Numbered from the stretch's first letter, positions 32,948 to 41,845 are shown. The stretch: DNA of 64,000 nucleotides from CAIUPE01 sp037131735 (GCA_037131735.1 JBAXQM010000003.1:95377-159376), one strand, 5' to 3'. Numbers and translations are program-made. The notes: generated by a model not told the origin, from the sequence alone.

Positions 32948-34528
32948 TTATTCCGCTGCCTCGAGAATAGGCTGCGGCGGCGTCCATTTTAGAACCGGCG
33001 AGCGGGCCGCACGCGTTTCATCCAAACGACGCAGCGGCGCATGATAGGGCGCGCCGGTAAAGCGTTCGGTGTCGCCACGTTTCGCGGCAATTGCGAGATC
33101 GCGCAAGGTTGCGATGAAGAGATCAAGCGAGGCGCGGCTTTCGCTTTCCGTCGGTTCAATCAACATCGCCCCATGCACGACGAGCGGGAAATACATCGTC
33201 ATCGGATGATAGCCCTCATCGATCATGGCTTTCGCGAAATCGAGCGTCGAGATGCCTGTGTCTTTGAGCCATGTGTCATCGAACAAGACTTCATGCATGC
33301 ACGGCTTGTTGCCGAAGGGCAGGGACATGAGATCCGCAAGGCAGGCGCGCACATAATTGGCATTTAACACCGCATCTTCCGACGCCTGCTTCATACCATC
33401 CGCGCCATGCGAGAGCATGTAAGACAAGGCGCGCACATACATGCCCATTTGACCATGAAACGCTGTCATGCGGCCAAACGGATGCGCGCCATGGTGTTTG
33501 GCTTCCGATTCATCTTCAACAAGTTGAAGCCCTTCATCCGTTTTGCGGATGAAGGGAACCGGTGCAAACGGCGCCAAGCGTTCTGACAACACGACCGGAC
33601 CGGCGCCTGGCCCGCCACCACCATGGGGCGTTGAGAACGTCTTGTGCAGATTGATATGCATCGCATCGACACCAAGATCGCCGGGTCGCGCTTTGCCAAC
33701 AATCGCGTTGAAATTCGCGCCATCGGCATAGAAATAGCCCCCAGCTTTGTGAATCGCTTCAGCAATGGCGACGACATCTTTCTCGAACAATCCGCATGTG
33801 TTCGGATTTGTCAGCATGATCGCGGCCGTATCGGGGCCCGCAAGCGAAGCCACAACATGCGGATCAACCGTTCCATCCTCGCGCACCGGCACGGAACGTA
33901 CTTCAAAGTGGATGAGTGCCGCCGTCGCGGGGTTCGTTCCATGAGCAGAATCAGGCACGAGCACCACTTTGCGTGTCGCTTCTTCACCGCGTGCGATGAT
34001 CGCGGCTTTAATCGCCATCAACCCGCAGAGTTCACCATGCGCACCGGCTTTCGGTGACATCGCCACCGCATCCATGCCGGTGAGAGTCACAAGCCAATGT
34101 GCCAGCGTATCCATCAATTCAAGGGCGCCTTGAACCGTCGATTGCGGTTGCAACGGATGCACATCCGAAAAACCCGGCAAGCGTGCCATTTTTTCATTCA
34201 GGCGCGGATTATGTTTCATTGTGCATGAGCCAAGAGGAAAGAGACCTGAATCAATGCCGTAGTTTTTTTGCGACAAGCGCACATAATGGCGCATCGTTTC
34301 TGGCTCGGACAAACCGGGTAAACCAATCGGAGATTTACGTTCGAATTTTCCGAGTTTTTTGTGATGCGGCGCCGGCGCGTCGATATCGACTCCGGTTTGA
34401 TCGGTGCTGCCGATTTCGAAAATCAACGGCTCGATTTGTTGAAGCGCTTTATTGCCCGTGAATGTTTTATGCACGACATTTGTGTCATGTGACGGTGTTG
34501 TGGGACGTCCTTGACGATTTAACATCAC
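32948..34528 (-). CDS. gcvPB: Glycine dehydrogenase (decarboxylating), subunit 2
   Basis: PLP-binding half of the split P-protein of the glycine cleavage system; it releases CO2 from glycine and passes the aminomethyl group to GcvH. 526 aa. PLP Lys is in the NLHKTFSTPHGGGGPG motif (about residue 290). The segment PLGSCTMKHNPRLNE is the expected substrate loop. Its start overlaps the gcvPA stop by 4 bp. Last gene of the riboswitch-controlled operon gcvT-gcvH-gcvPA-gcvPB. Confidence 0.97.
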   Translation of the reverse strand: MMLNRQGRPTTPSHDTNVVHKTFTGNKALQQIEPLIFEIGSTDQTGVDIDAPAPHHKKLGKFERKSPIGLPGLSEPETMRHYVRLSQKNYGIDSGLFPLGSCTMKHNPRLNEKMARLPGFSDVHPLQPQSTVQGALELMDTLAHWLVTLTGMDAVAMSPKAGAHGELCGLMAIKAAIIARGEEATRKVVLVPDSAHGTNPATAALIHFEVRSVPVREDGTVDPHVVASLAGPDTAAIMLTNPNTCGLFEKDVVAIAEAIHKAGGYFYADGANFNAIVGKARPGDLGVDAMHINLHKTFSTPHGGGGPGAGPVVLSERLAPFAPVPFIRKTDEGLQLVEDESEAKHHGAHPFGRMTAFHGQMGMYVRALSYMLSHGADGMKQASEDAVLNANYVRACLADLMSLPFGNKPCMHEVLFDDTWLKDTGISTLDFAKAMIDEGYHPMTMYFPLVVHGAMLIEPTESESRASLDLFIATLRDLAIAAKRGDTERFTGAPYHAPLRRLDETRAARSPVLKWTPPQPILEAAE

Positions 34529-35865
34529 ATCGCCTCCTTCAATGCGGCCACAAGGGCATCGCGATCTTCATCTGTGTTGACTTCGGTATTGGCAATGATG
34601 AGCACATCATCGAGTCCCTGATGGGGGAAGAGACGCGCTGCTGGCACGCCTGCCATGATGCCGTGATGCGCCAAGCGATCGACAATCTTTGTCGCGTCGC
34701 CTTTCAAGCGAATCGAGATCTCGTTGAAGAATTGCTCATTGATCACTTCGACATGCGGAAGCTTGGCGAGTTTATCGGCAAGCATGACCGCATTGGCGTG
34801 ATTAACCTCTGCCAAAGCCCGCAAACCCTTCTCGCCGAGCAAGCTCATGTGAATTGTGAAAGCGAGCGTACAGAGTCCCGAATTGGTGCAGATATTCGAT
34901 GTCGCCTTTTCGCGGCGAATATGTTGCTCGCGGGTCGAGAGCGTCAACACAAAGCCGCGTTTGCCTTCTGCATCCACCGTTTCACCGCAAAGGCGTCCCG
35001 GCATATTGCGAATATATTGCGTCTTTGTAGCAAAAAGCCCGACATAGGGCCCACCAAAGTTCAAGGCATTACCAATCGATTGCCCTTCACCAACAACAAT
35101 GTCGGCACCTTGTTCGCCGGGGGAGGCCACAAGACCGAGTGAAATCACTTCCGTAAAGACAGTAATCAGCAACGCGCCTTTCGCATGACACGCGTCTGCT
35201 ATGGGTTTCAAATCGCGCAACGTGCCGAACACATCAGGCGATTGCACGACAACGCAGGACACGGTGTCATCAATCGCGGCGATCAGATCTTCTTTCGCCT
35301 GCAGATCAGGCTTTAACGTCACGACTTCGGCATTGGCCATCTCGGACAAGGTGCGCACGACATCGCCATAATGAGGATGAAGACCACCGGAGAGCACCGC
35401 CTTATTGCGCTTGGTGATGCGATGCGCCATCAACACCGCTTCGCCGGTGCCGGTCGAGCCGTCATACATTGAGGCATTGGCGACATCCATGCCCGTCAGC
35501 GCGGCAACTTGCGTCTGGAACTCGAAAAGATATTGCAGCGTGCCCTGTGCAATTTCCGGCTGATAGGGTGTGTAGCTCGTCAAAAATTCAGAGCGTTGAA
35601 TCAGATGATCAACGGTTGCGGGCACATGGTGTTTATAAGCACCTGCACCCACAAAAAATGGCCCGCTTGATGCTGATTTGTTGCGCGATGCCATTTTTGA
35701 CAGGATGCGCTCTACCTCAAGCTCACCTTTTGAAAGGGGAAGAGGTAGAACTTTATCGAGAAGTTTATCGCGTGGAATATCTGCAAAGAGTTTGTCGATA
35801 TGATCGACGCCAACCCGCGCCAGCATATCGCTGCGGTCATCGGCTGAGAGAGGTAAATAACGCAT
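34525..35865 (-). CDS. gcvPA: Glycine dehydrogenase (decarboxylating), subunit 1
   Basis: The non-PLP-lysine partner of GcvPB in the two-subunit P-protein. About 446 aa from ATG 35865; AAAGGAT is about 10 nt upstream. Opens MRYLPLSADDRSDMLARVG, then FVGAGAYKHHVPATV and SYTPYQPEIAQGTLQ, which are the conserved substrate-binding and fold regions. It lies 33 bp after gcvH and overlaps gcvPB by 4 bp. The longer in-frame start at 35898 would have no better ribosome site. Confidence 0.96.
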   Translation of the reverse strand: MRYLPLSADDRSDMLARVGVDHIDKLFADIPRDKLLDKVLPLPLSKGELEVERILSKMASRNKSASSGPFFVGAGAYKHHVPATVDHLIQRSEFLTSYTPYQPEIAQGTLQYLFEFQTQVAALTGMDVANASMYDGSTGTGEAVLMAHRITKRNKAVLSGGLHPHYGDVVRTLSEMANAEVVTLKPDLQAKEDLIAAIDDTVSCVVVQSPDVFGTLRDLKPIADACHAKGALLITVFTEVISLGLVASPGEQGADIVVGEGQSIGNALNFGGPYVGLFATKTQYIRNMPGRLCGETVDAEGKRGFVLTLSTREQHIRREKATSNICTNSGLCTLAFTIHMSLLGEKGLRALAEVNHANAVMLADKLAKLPHVEVINEQFFNEISIRLKGDATKIVDRLAHHGIMAGVPAARLFPHQGLDDVLIIANTEVNTDEDRDALVAALKEAM

Positions 35866-35898
35866 GAGCTTATGATCCTTTGAAAGGGAAAAGGGCAA

Positions 35899-36273
35899 TC
35901 AGAGCGTTGACAGATAGGCTTTGTAATCGGCTTCACTCATCAAAGCGTCGAGTTCGCTTGTGTTCGAGAGTTTGATTTTGCCGAACCAGCCTTTGCCTTC
36001 CGGATCTTCATTGACGGTGGCGGGTGTGCCTTCAAGCGCTGCGTTTGATTCGATCACTTCGCCAGAAACCGGTGCATAGACTTCGCTCGCCGCTTTCACG
36101 CTTTCAACAACGGCCGCTTCTGCGCCTTGTTTCAAATGCGCGCCGACTTTCGGCACTTCGACAAACACAACATCGCCTAATTGACTTTGTGCATAATCAG
36201 TGATGCCGAATGTTGCGATATCGCCATCAATGCGGACATATTCATGGTCTTTTGTGTAGTGCGTATTTCCCAT
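35899..36273 (-). CDS. gcvH: Glycine cleavage system H protein
   Basis: Lipoylated carrier of the aminomethyl intermediate between P- and T-proteins. 124 aa. Lipoyl-bearing Lys60 is in the VVESVKAASEVYAPVSG motif. It starts MGNTHYTKDHEYVRIDGD. It lies between gcvT and gcvPA in the glycine cleavage operon, with a 51-bp gap after gcvT. Confidence 0.98.
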   Translation of the reverse strand: MGNTHYTKDHEYVRIDGDIATFGITDYAQSQLGDVVFVEVPKVGAHLKQGAEAAVVESVKAASEVYAPVSGEVIESNAALEGTPATVNEDPEGKGWFGKIKLSNTSELDALMSEADYKAYLSTL

Positions 36274-36324
36274 CGGATGTTCCTTTCTTTTTTTTTGTAG
36301 TATGGTCGTAAGTCGTATGAAATT

Positions 36325-37464
36325 TTAGCCGCGATAGAAGCGGTTCGGCACAAAGGGCATTGTGGTAATTTCAGCAGGCATTGCGGTGCCGCGCACGATC
36401 AACGATACGCGCGTTCCGACAGCAGAATGAGCCGTGTCGACATAACCCATCGCGCAGGGGCCATTCAGCGTCGGGCCGAATCCGCCTGATGTTACAACGC
36501 CAATTCTATTGCCCGCTGCATCATGAATCTCGGTGCCTTCGCGAGCTGGCGCGCGGCCTTCCGGCTTGATGCCCACGCGTTTACGTTGCGGACCTTCAGC
36601 GAGTTCGCGCTTCACGCGCTCATAGCCTGGAAAGCCGCCTTCTTCGCGACGACGCTTTTGAATCGACCATTGGATATTGGCTTCAACAGGCGATGTTGTG
36701 AGGTCAAGCTCATGGCCATAGAGGCAAAGCCCTGCTTCGAGGCGTAAAGAATCACGCGCACCCAAACCAATGGGTTTTACCTCGCTTTCTTTCAGTAAGC
36801 GATCAGCAAGGCCGCGCACTTTGTCTTCGTTAATTGAAATCTCGTAACCGTCTTCGCCTGAGTAGCCCGAGCGCGAAATATGAACCGGCACACCATCAAT
36901 CTTTGTTGAGAGCGCACTCATGAAGGGCATGGTCGCGACTTCGGGCGCGAAGCGCGCGAGCACACTTGCCGCTTTTGGTCCTTGCAATGCGAGCAAGGCG
37001 CGATGCGGCGCGAGAATGAGTTTGATAGGAGATGGAAGTTGCGCTTTGAGATGCGCGAAATCTTGATCTTTGCATCCGGCATTCACCACAACCATCAGCG
37101 TGCCGTCTTCTTCCGGCAAGGCTGAACGCGTGACCATGATGTCATCGAGAATGCCACCATCCTCAGTGAGTAATTGTGAATAGCGCTGTTGTCCGGGCTT
37201 CAGATTAACAATGTCGGCGGGGATGAGCGCTTCAAGCGCGCGCGCTGTTGTCTCATGATCCGCGCCGATCAGAAAGCACTGCCCCATATGGGACACATCA
37301 AAGAGCCCCGCTTCGGTGCGCGTCCATTGATGTTCGGTCAGAATACCCGTCGGATATTGCACGGGCATGTCATAGCCCGCAAAGGGAACCATGCGCGCGC
37401 CAAGGGCAACGTGCAAATCATAAAGCGGTGTGCGTTTAGTAGGTGCTGAGGCAGGGTCGGTCAT
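36325..37464 (-). CDS. gcvT: Aminomethyltransferase (glycine cleavage T protein)
   Basis: Transfers the methylene group from lipoyl-GcvH to tetrahydrofolate and releases ammonia. About 379 aa from ATG 37464; GGAG lies 8 nt upstream, and the longer frame to 37491 has no such site. Signature blocks are MVPFAGYDMPVQYP, FDVSHMGQCFL, SRSGYSGEDGYEI and GLGARDSLRLEAGLCLYGHE. First gene of the gcv operon; the leader contains a tandem glycine riboswitch. Confidence 0.97.
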   Translation of the reverse strand: MTDPASAPTKRTPLYDLHVALGARMVPFAGYDMPVQYPTGILTEHQWTRTEAGLFDVSHMGQCFLIGADHETTARALEALIPADIVNLKPGQQRYSQLLTEDGGILDDIMVTRSALPEEDGTLMVVVNAGCKDQDFAHLKAQLPSPIKLILAPHRALLALQGPKAASVLARFAPEVATMPFMSALSTKIDGVPVHISRSGYSGEDGYEISINEDKVRGLADRLLKESEVKPIGLGARDSLRLEAGLCLYGHELDLTTSPVEANIQWSIQKRRREEGGFPGYERVKRELAEGPQRKRVGIKPEGRAPAREGTEIHDAAGNRIGVVTSGGFGPTLNGPCAMGYVDTAHSAVGTRVSLIVRGTAMPAEITTMPFVPNRFYRG

Positions 37465-37493
37465 CAAAAGTCTCCGGACAAGAACGCACATCG

Positions 37494-37514
37494 TCCGGAT
37501 CGGGATGATCCGGA
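37494..37514 (-). other. Perfect hairpin between glycine riboswitch and gcvT
   Basis: TCCGGATC (37494-37501), 5-nt loop, GATCCGGA (37507-37514): a perfect 8-bp stem about 30 nt before gcvT ATG, right after the second aptamer. No U-tract follows. It may belong to the riboswitch expression platform. Confidence 0.55.
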
Positions 37515-37742
37515 GAGTGCCCCCTCTGTCCGATGACCTGAGAGATTTCCCGTTTCATGTGGTCGGCTTCGACCACTTCAGAAACGGTTACGCCCGTCGG
37601 TGGGATCGTCCTTGCGGGCGATCCGCTTTCCAGAGTGCCAACTCTCCGCGGTCCTTTGGCCTGAGCGTTTCCGGGGCGGTTGCGCCTTCGGCACCGGGGC
37701 AGTCGCTAATCAACTTTCCGGCTTCTTCCGCGAGAGATATGC
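37510..37742 (-). promoter_or_regulatory. Tandem glycine riboswitch of the gcv operon
   Basis: Two consecutive glycine aptamers on the minus strand. The first shows GCCGAAGG..GCAACCGCC (37675-37692) and GGAAACGCTCAGGC followed by AAAGGACCG (about 37641-37671). The second shows GACGGGCGTAACCG (37585-37598) and GAAATCTCTCAGGTC...GGACAGAGG (about 37523-37549). The 339-bp gap between gcvT and the upstream lipoprotein gene is thus filled by promoter, riboswitch and hairpin. Glycine binding normally switches gcv operons on. Confidence 0.93.
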
Positions 37743-37751
37743 AGCGTCTGA

Positions 37752-37780
37752 AATGTGACCCGAGTGCCGGACCCTGTCAA
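37752..37780 (-). promoter_or_regulatory. Sigma70 promoter of the gcv operon
   Basis: Minus strand: -35 TTGACA (37775-37780), 17-bp spacer, -10 CACATT (37752-37757). The predicted start is just before the first aptamer. Confidence 0.65.
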
Positions 37781-37803
37781 CCGGCGTTGTCGTGTTGAAC
37801 GGT

Positions 37804-38367
37804 TTAGCCTTTAAAACCAATCGTTACGTCGGCATCGTCCGAGCCGGCAGGCAGCGTGAAACCTTGATCAATCATCCGGAACTGCGCCTGATTCTCGTCG
37901 GCCGGAATGGTTGTTTTCAGCGTGATGGTTTTGGAGGAGACCACCTTCTCACCCTTAGTGGCGGTAATGATCAGCGGCGCGGAAACGCCGCCCGGTTTTC
38001 CGGCTGTTCCGATCACCGCTATGCCTTCAACGCCGATTTTCATGACAATCGCGCCATTTTTCCCGGCTGAACATTCGCGGACCACATCGCGCAATGAAAA
38101 CTGGACAGTGACATCGCTACCTTTGCCTTGACGTAAAGTTGAGCCACCTTCGCGAATGTCAACTTTGGGGCAGGGCACGTCCGATTCGGCCGCCTCGGCC
38201 ACGGCTTGCTGCGCGGGCTCCGTCTTCTGGGCCGCGAACCAGTTCGAGAAGAGCGATGAGCCGCCCGCGCCGGCCGGACTTTGTGATCCGCCGGAGCTCA
38301 TGCATCCGGCGAGGCCGAGAGACAAAGCGGCAATGAGACTTAAAGATTGTGTGGGCTTGAAGGGCAT
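37804..38367 (-). CDS. Unassigned outer-membrane or periplasmic lipoprotein
   Basis: 187 aa. A signal peptide with lipobox LAGC (Cys22) indicates a lipoprotein. A Ser/Gly/Ala linker follows, then a compact domain (from about residue 65 to the end) rich in beta-strand residues with two Cys (VPCPKV and RECSAG). No known enzyme motif is seen. It lies 42 bp downstream of the IalB-type gene in the same direction and is likely co-transcribed with it. Conserved in related rhizobia by recollection, not tested. Confidence 0.8.
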   Translation of the reverse strand: MPFKPTQSLSLIAALSLGLAGCMSSGGSQSPAGAGGSSLFSNWFAAQKTEPAQQAVAEAAESDVPCPKVDIREGGSTLRQGKGSDVTVQFSLRDVVRECSAGKNGAIVMKIGVEGIAVIGTAGKPGGVSAPLIITATKGEKVVSSKTITLKTTIPADENQAQFRMIDQGFTLPAGSDDADVTIGFKG

Positions 38368-38409
38368 GGGGTCCTCCCTGAATCTGGTTTCTGCTCTCAG
38401 ATCGGATGA

Positions 38410-38937
38410 TCAGGGCAGTCTTGCAAGACCATTGGCGAAACCGGCGAGCGGAATCGGAATACCTGTTCCTTCGCCTGGCGTCGGGAAAATAATGAAAAGT
38501 GCGGTTGAACCAGTGCTGAACCGGCCAATCAGACCGTCATCCATTGACACTTCGGCCATGCAGCCATTGGCCAAGCAACGCATGAAGCCGGTTTTGCCAA
38601 TATCGGTCCCGTCAATCTTGAGGCCGAGGCCTGCCGGAAGAATAATCCCCAGCGGCACAACGACGCGCAAAAGATGACCGCCATCGGGTGCTTTTAGGAT
38701 CACGACGACGAGTTGGATGTCCGGTTTGCCCTCGGCATAGACATTTTGGACCAAAACACATTGCTCCGCGGTCGATCCGGTAGCCGCATCACAGCGAAGA
38801 ACCCAGTCTCCATATTGACCGCGGATTGCAGGGTCCGGCGTTGCCGGGGTCGCAGCGGGGCTGGCAGCCCAGGCGAAACCTGCCGGATTTAGGGTCAAGA
38901 GGGCGAATAGAGCCCCTCGAAACCAAGATTTGACCAT
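38410..38937 (-). CDS. Invasion-associated locus B (IalB) family protein
   Basis: Secreted protein of the IalB family, named after the Bartonella invasion locus; in free-living bacteria it is a periplasmic or outer-membrane protein of unclear role. 175 aa. Signal peptide to about AWA-AS, then the family pattern RGQYGDWVLRCDAATGSTAEQC...VLVQNV and RVVVPLGIILPAGLGLKID, with two Cys pairs (RCDA/EQCVL and MRCLANGCMA). ATG 38937 has GGGAG 6 nt upstream; TTG 38940 is less likely. Divergent from coxB. Confidence 0.88.
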   Translation of the reverse strand: MVKSWFRGALFALLTLNPAGFAWAASPAATPATPDPAIRGQYGDWVLRCDAATGSTAEQCVLVQNVYAEGKPDIQLVVVILKAPDGGHLLRVVVPLGIILPAGLGLKIDGTDIGKTGFMRCLANGCMAEVSMDDGLIGRFSTGSTALFIIFPTPGEGTGIPIPLAGFANGLARLP

Positions 38938-39001
38938 CAAAAACTCCCGCCTGCCGCATGCGTTGCGGCTGCCTCGCCACCTAAGGCGGCAAGCTTGGCC
39001 C

Positions 39002-39007
39002 TGTCAA
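39002..39007 (-). promoter_or_regulatory. Possible -35 element of the ialB-type gene
   Basis: TTGACA on the minus strand, about 65 bp before the ATG. The best -10 at 17-bp spacing (TTAGGT) is poor, so only the -35 match is clear. Confidence 0.3.
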
Positions 39008-39019
39008 ATTATGGTCGGT

Positions 39020-39038
39020 CCAAATCGACCCGATTTGG
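39020..39038. promoter_or_regulatory. Perfect palindrome in the ialB-coxB divergent region
   Basis: CCAAATCG-ACC-CGATTTGG, a perfect 8-3-8 inverted repeat, 13 bp upstream of the TTGACA assigned to the ialB-type gene and 183 bp upstream of coxB. It looks like an operator for a dimeric regulator. The rest of the 284-bp gap shows no gene. Confidence 0.5.
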
Positions 39039-39221
39039 TCATATCTCTTAAGTCTTTTGATAGAAAACCCGCATTTTAATTCGACCAGACGTTGCGCGCC
39101 GTCTTTGTTTGTGATTTTTGGGGGGCGGGCGGCGCAGTCCGGGCACAAGAGTCGGTAAGATTCTGATGTCCGCGACCCTTATAACAGATGCCTCCCGCGC
39201 CTGGATGGAGAAGACACGATC

Positions 39222-40061
39222 ATGACCCGTAGGAATTTCGGCGCCACCCTCGCCGTTCTGCTGTCGGCCTGCTTTGCGGGCGCCGCTTTTGCCGGAACCG
39301 GACAGCCGAGCCCGTGGCAGATGAATATGCAGACCCCGGTCACTGAAATGGCCGAGTTTTTGGGCACGCTGCATAATAGTGTGAATATTGTGATCGGGTT
39401 GATCTCGGCCTTTGTTCTGTTGTTGCTCGTCATCGTTGTGGTGCGGTTCAACGAGAAGGCCAATCCGGTTCCCTCCAAGACCACTCATCATACTGGACTT
39501 GAAATTGCCTGGACGCTTATTCCCGCGCTCATTCTCGTCGCTATCTCTATTCCATCGTTCCGTCTTTTGACGATGCAGATCCAATTGCCGAAGGCGGACA
39601 TCACCGTGAAAGCGGTCGCGCATCAATGGTATTGGTCTTACGAATATCCGGAAGATCAAGGCGGCGGTTTTGTTTTCGACTCCTACATGCTTCCGCCTGA
39701 AGATGCGGTGAAAGCCAATCAGCCGGCATTACTCGCGGTTGATAACGAACTTGTTCTTCCTGCGGGCAAGACAATCGTTGTTCAAGTTGTGGGTGCGGAC
39801 GTCATTCACAATTTCGCGATCCCGTCTTTCGGCGTGCGTATGGACGCCGTGCCGGGCCGTTTGAATCAGACATGGTTCAAGACGGATAAGGAAGGCATGT
39901 ATTACGGTCAGTGCTCACGGTTGTGCGGTGCCAATCACGCTTACATGCCGATTGCGGTGCGTATTGTGAGCGCAGACAAATATGCGGCCTGGCTCACGGA
40001 AGCGAAAAAGAAATTTGCTTCGAATGACGCTCAGCCGATCGCTCTCGCAGCGAATGAATAA
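39222..40061 (+). CDS. coxB: Cytochrome c oxidase subunit II
   Basis: CuA-bearing subunit of the aa3-type terminal oxidase; receives electrons from cytochrome c. 279 aa. Signal peptide at residues about 5-24, then two transmembrane helices (about 55-80 and 95-115), and a periplasmic cupredoxin domain. The CuA ligands are in GQCSRLCGANHAYMPI plus the upstream DVIHNFAIPSFGVRMDA His. GGAGA lies 10 nt before ATG 39222. First gene of the cox operon. Confidence 0.98.
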   Translation: MTRRNFGATLAVLLSACFAGAAFAGTGQPSPWQMNMQTPVTEMAEFLGTLHNSVNIVIGLISAFVLLLLVIVVVRFNEKANPVPSKTTHHTGLEIAWTLIPALILVAISIPSFRLLTMQIQLPKADITVKAVAHQWYWSYEYPEDQGGGFVFDSYMLPPEDAVKANQPALLAVDNELVLPAGKTIVVQVVGADVIHNFAIPSFGVRMDAVPGRLNQTWFKTDKEGMYYGQCSRLCGANHAYMPIAVRIVSADKYAAWLTEAKKKFASNDAQPIALAANE

Positions 40062-40078
40062 TTCAATTGAGTGAAGCC

Positions 40079-40099
40079 GAGCGGCGGGCTCCGCCGCTC
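40079..40099 (+). other. Strong intercistronic hairpin coxB-coxA
   Basis: GAGCGGCGG - GCT - CCGCCGCTC: a perfect 9-bp GC-rich stem with a 3-nt loop between coxB and coxA. No U-tract follows, so it more likely protects mRNA ends or marks processing than terminates transcription. Confidence 0.6.
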
Positions 40100-40131
40100 A
40101 GGGACAATCAGTGATCCTTAGGAACAAACGA

Positions 40132-41745
40132 ATGGCACACGCAGCGACTTCTCATGATACCCACCATGGCGACCCGACGGGTTGGAAGCGTTGGGTCATG
40201 TCGACCAATCACAAAGACATCGGCACGATGTATTTGATTTTCGCGATCATCGCGGGTCTGGTCGGTGGCTTCCTCTCCATCGCGATGCGTCTCGAGCTTC
40301 AAGAGCCGGGCCTTCAATATTTCACCAATCCGCAGACCTATAATGTGTTCGTGACAGGTCACGGCCTCATCATGGTGTTCTTCGTGGTGATGCCCGCTGT
40401 CATCGGCGGTTTCGGCAACTGGTTCGTGCCACTGATGATTGGCGCGCCGGATATGGCCTTCCCGCGCATGAACAATATTTCGTTCTGGTTGTTGCCTGCT
40501 GCCTTTGCTCTGTTGGGCATTTCGCTCTTCGTTGAAGGCGCGCCTGGTTCGAACGGCTTCGGTGGCGGTTGGACAGTTTATCCGCCGCTCGCGACGATGG
40601 GTCATCCGGGCCCTGCACTTGATTTCGGTATTCTCTCGCTTCACTTGGCGGGGGCATCGTCGATCTTGGGCGCAATCAATTTCATCACGACGATTTTGAA
40701 TATGCGCGCGCCGGGCATGACTATGCATAAGATGCCGCTCTTTGCGTGGGCGCTTCTTGTCACGGCCTTCTTGCTTCTTCTGTCGCTTCCGGTTCTCGCT
40801 GGTGCGATCACGATGTTGTTGACCGACCGCAATTTCGGCACGGCCTTCTTTGATCCGGCCAATGGCGGTGATCCGATCCTCTATCAGCATCTCTTCTGGT
40901 TCTTCGGTCACCCTGAAGTGTACATCATGATTTTGCCGGGCTTCGGCATTGTCAGCCATATCATCTCGACATTCTCGAAGAAGCCGATCTTCGGCTATCT
41001 CGGCATGGCTTATGCGATGGTGGCGATTGGTGCAGTCGGCTTCATCGTGTGGGCGCACCACATGTATACCGCTGGACTTGCGCTTAACACGCAGCGTTAC
41101 TTTATGTTCGCAACAATGGTGATCGCGGTGCCTACCGGCGTGAAGATCTTCTCGTGGATCGCAACGATGTGGGGTGGCTCGATCCGCTTCACAGCGGCCA
41201 TGCAATGGGCCATCGGCTTCATCTTCCTCTTCACAGTGGGTGGTGTGACCGGTGTCGTTCTCGCGAATGCCGGTATCGATCGCAATCTTCACAACACTTA
41301 TTATGTTGTGGCACATTTCCATTACGTGTTGTCGCTTGGTGCGGTGTTCTCGATCTTTGCGGGCTTCTATTACTGGTTCCCGAAAATGTCGGGCCGTATC
41401 ATTCCTGAGTCGATTGGCATCCTCCATTTCTGGGTGGCCTTCATCGGCGCGAATGTGCTCTTCTTCCCGATGCATTTCACCGGGCTCTCGGGCATGCCGC
41501 GTCACTATGTCGATTATCCGGATGCGTTTGCGGGCTGGAACCGTATCTCGTCTTACGGCTCCTATATCTTCGCCGCAGGCTTGCTGATCTTCTTCTATGG
41601 CATTCTGCGCGCTTATATGAGCCCGGTTCGGGCCGCCAATAATCCATGGGGTGAAGGTGCTACGACGCTCGAATGGACATTGAGCTCGCCACCTCCGCAT
41701 CACCAGTTCGATACATTGCCGCGTTTCTCCGGCAGCGGACACTGA
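40132..41745 (+). CDS. coxA: Cytochrome c oxidase subunit I
   Basis: Catalytic haem a/a3-CuB subunit that reduces O2 and pumps protons. 537 aa, 12 predicted helices. Haem-copper signatures are the HGLIMVFF helix (low-spin haem His), FWFFGHPEVYIMILPGFG (CuB His and cross-linked Tyr), FIVWAHHMYTAGL (CuB His-His pair) and NTYYVVAHFHYVLSLGAVF (haem His pair). The family is A1-type by the PEVY Tyr. ATG 40132 has AGGA 8 nt upstream; the GTG at 40111 is less likely. Confidence 0.98.
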   Translation: MAHAATSHDTHHGDPTGWKRWVMSTNHKDIGTMYLIFAIIAGLVGGFLSIAMRLELQEPGLQYFTNPQTYNVFVTGHGLIMVFFVVMPAVIGGFGNWFVPLMIGAPDMAFPRMNNISFWLLPAAFALLGISLFVEGAPGSNGFGGGWTVYPPLATMGHPGPALDFGILSLHLAGASSILGAINFITTILNMRAPGMTMHKMPLFAWALLVTAFLLLLSLPVLAGAITMLLTDRNFGTAFFDPANGGDPILYQHLFWFFGHPEVYIMILPGFGIVSHIISTFSKKPIFGYLGMAYAMVAIGAVGFIVWAHHMYTAGLALNTQRYFMFATMVIAVPTGVKIFSWIATMWGGSIRFTAAMQWAIGFIFLFTVGGVTGVVLANAGIDRNLHNTYYVVAHFHYVLSLGAVFSIFAGFYYWFPKMSGRIIPESIGILHFWVAFIGANVLFFPMHFTGLSGMPRHYVDYPDAFAGWNRISSYGSYIFAAGLLIFFYGILRAYMSPVRAANNPWGEGATTLEWTLSSPPPHHQFDTLPRFSGSGH

Positions 41746-41755
41746 TAAAAACATA

Positions 41756-41817
41756 GGGCGCGGTTTCGCCCGTGTTTTGATCACGCAAAAGATCCGGAGC
41801 GGGGACAACCCCGCTCC
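41756..41817 (+). other. Two hairpins between coxA and ctaB
   Basis: First: GGGCG (41756-41760) and CGCCC (41767-41771) followed by GTGTTTTG, a weak terminator-like structure. Second: GGAGCGGGG (41796-41804) and CCCCGCTCC (41809-41817), a perfect 9-bp stem. They may lower read-through so that structural subunits exceed haem-assembly proteins. Confidence 0.5.
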
Positions 41818-41845
41818 CTCCCTTTACGGAACTCCATTTTTCGCC

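Noticed and set aside
40108..41808. 566-codon open frame on the minus strand across coxA
   Set aside because: Exactly antisense to coxA; composition is His/Arg-rich codon shadow with no domain.
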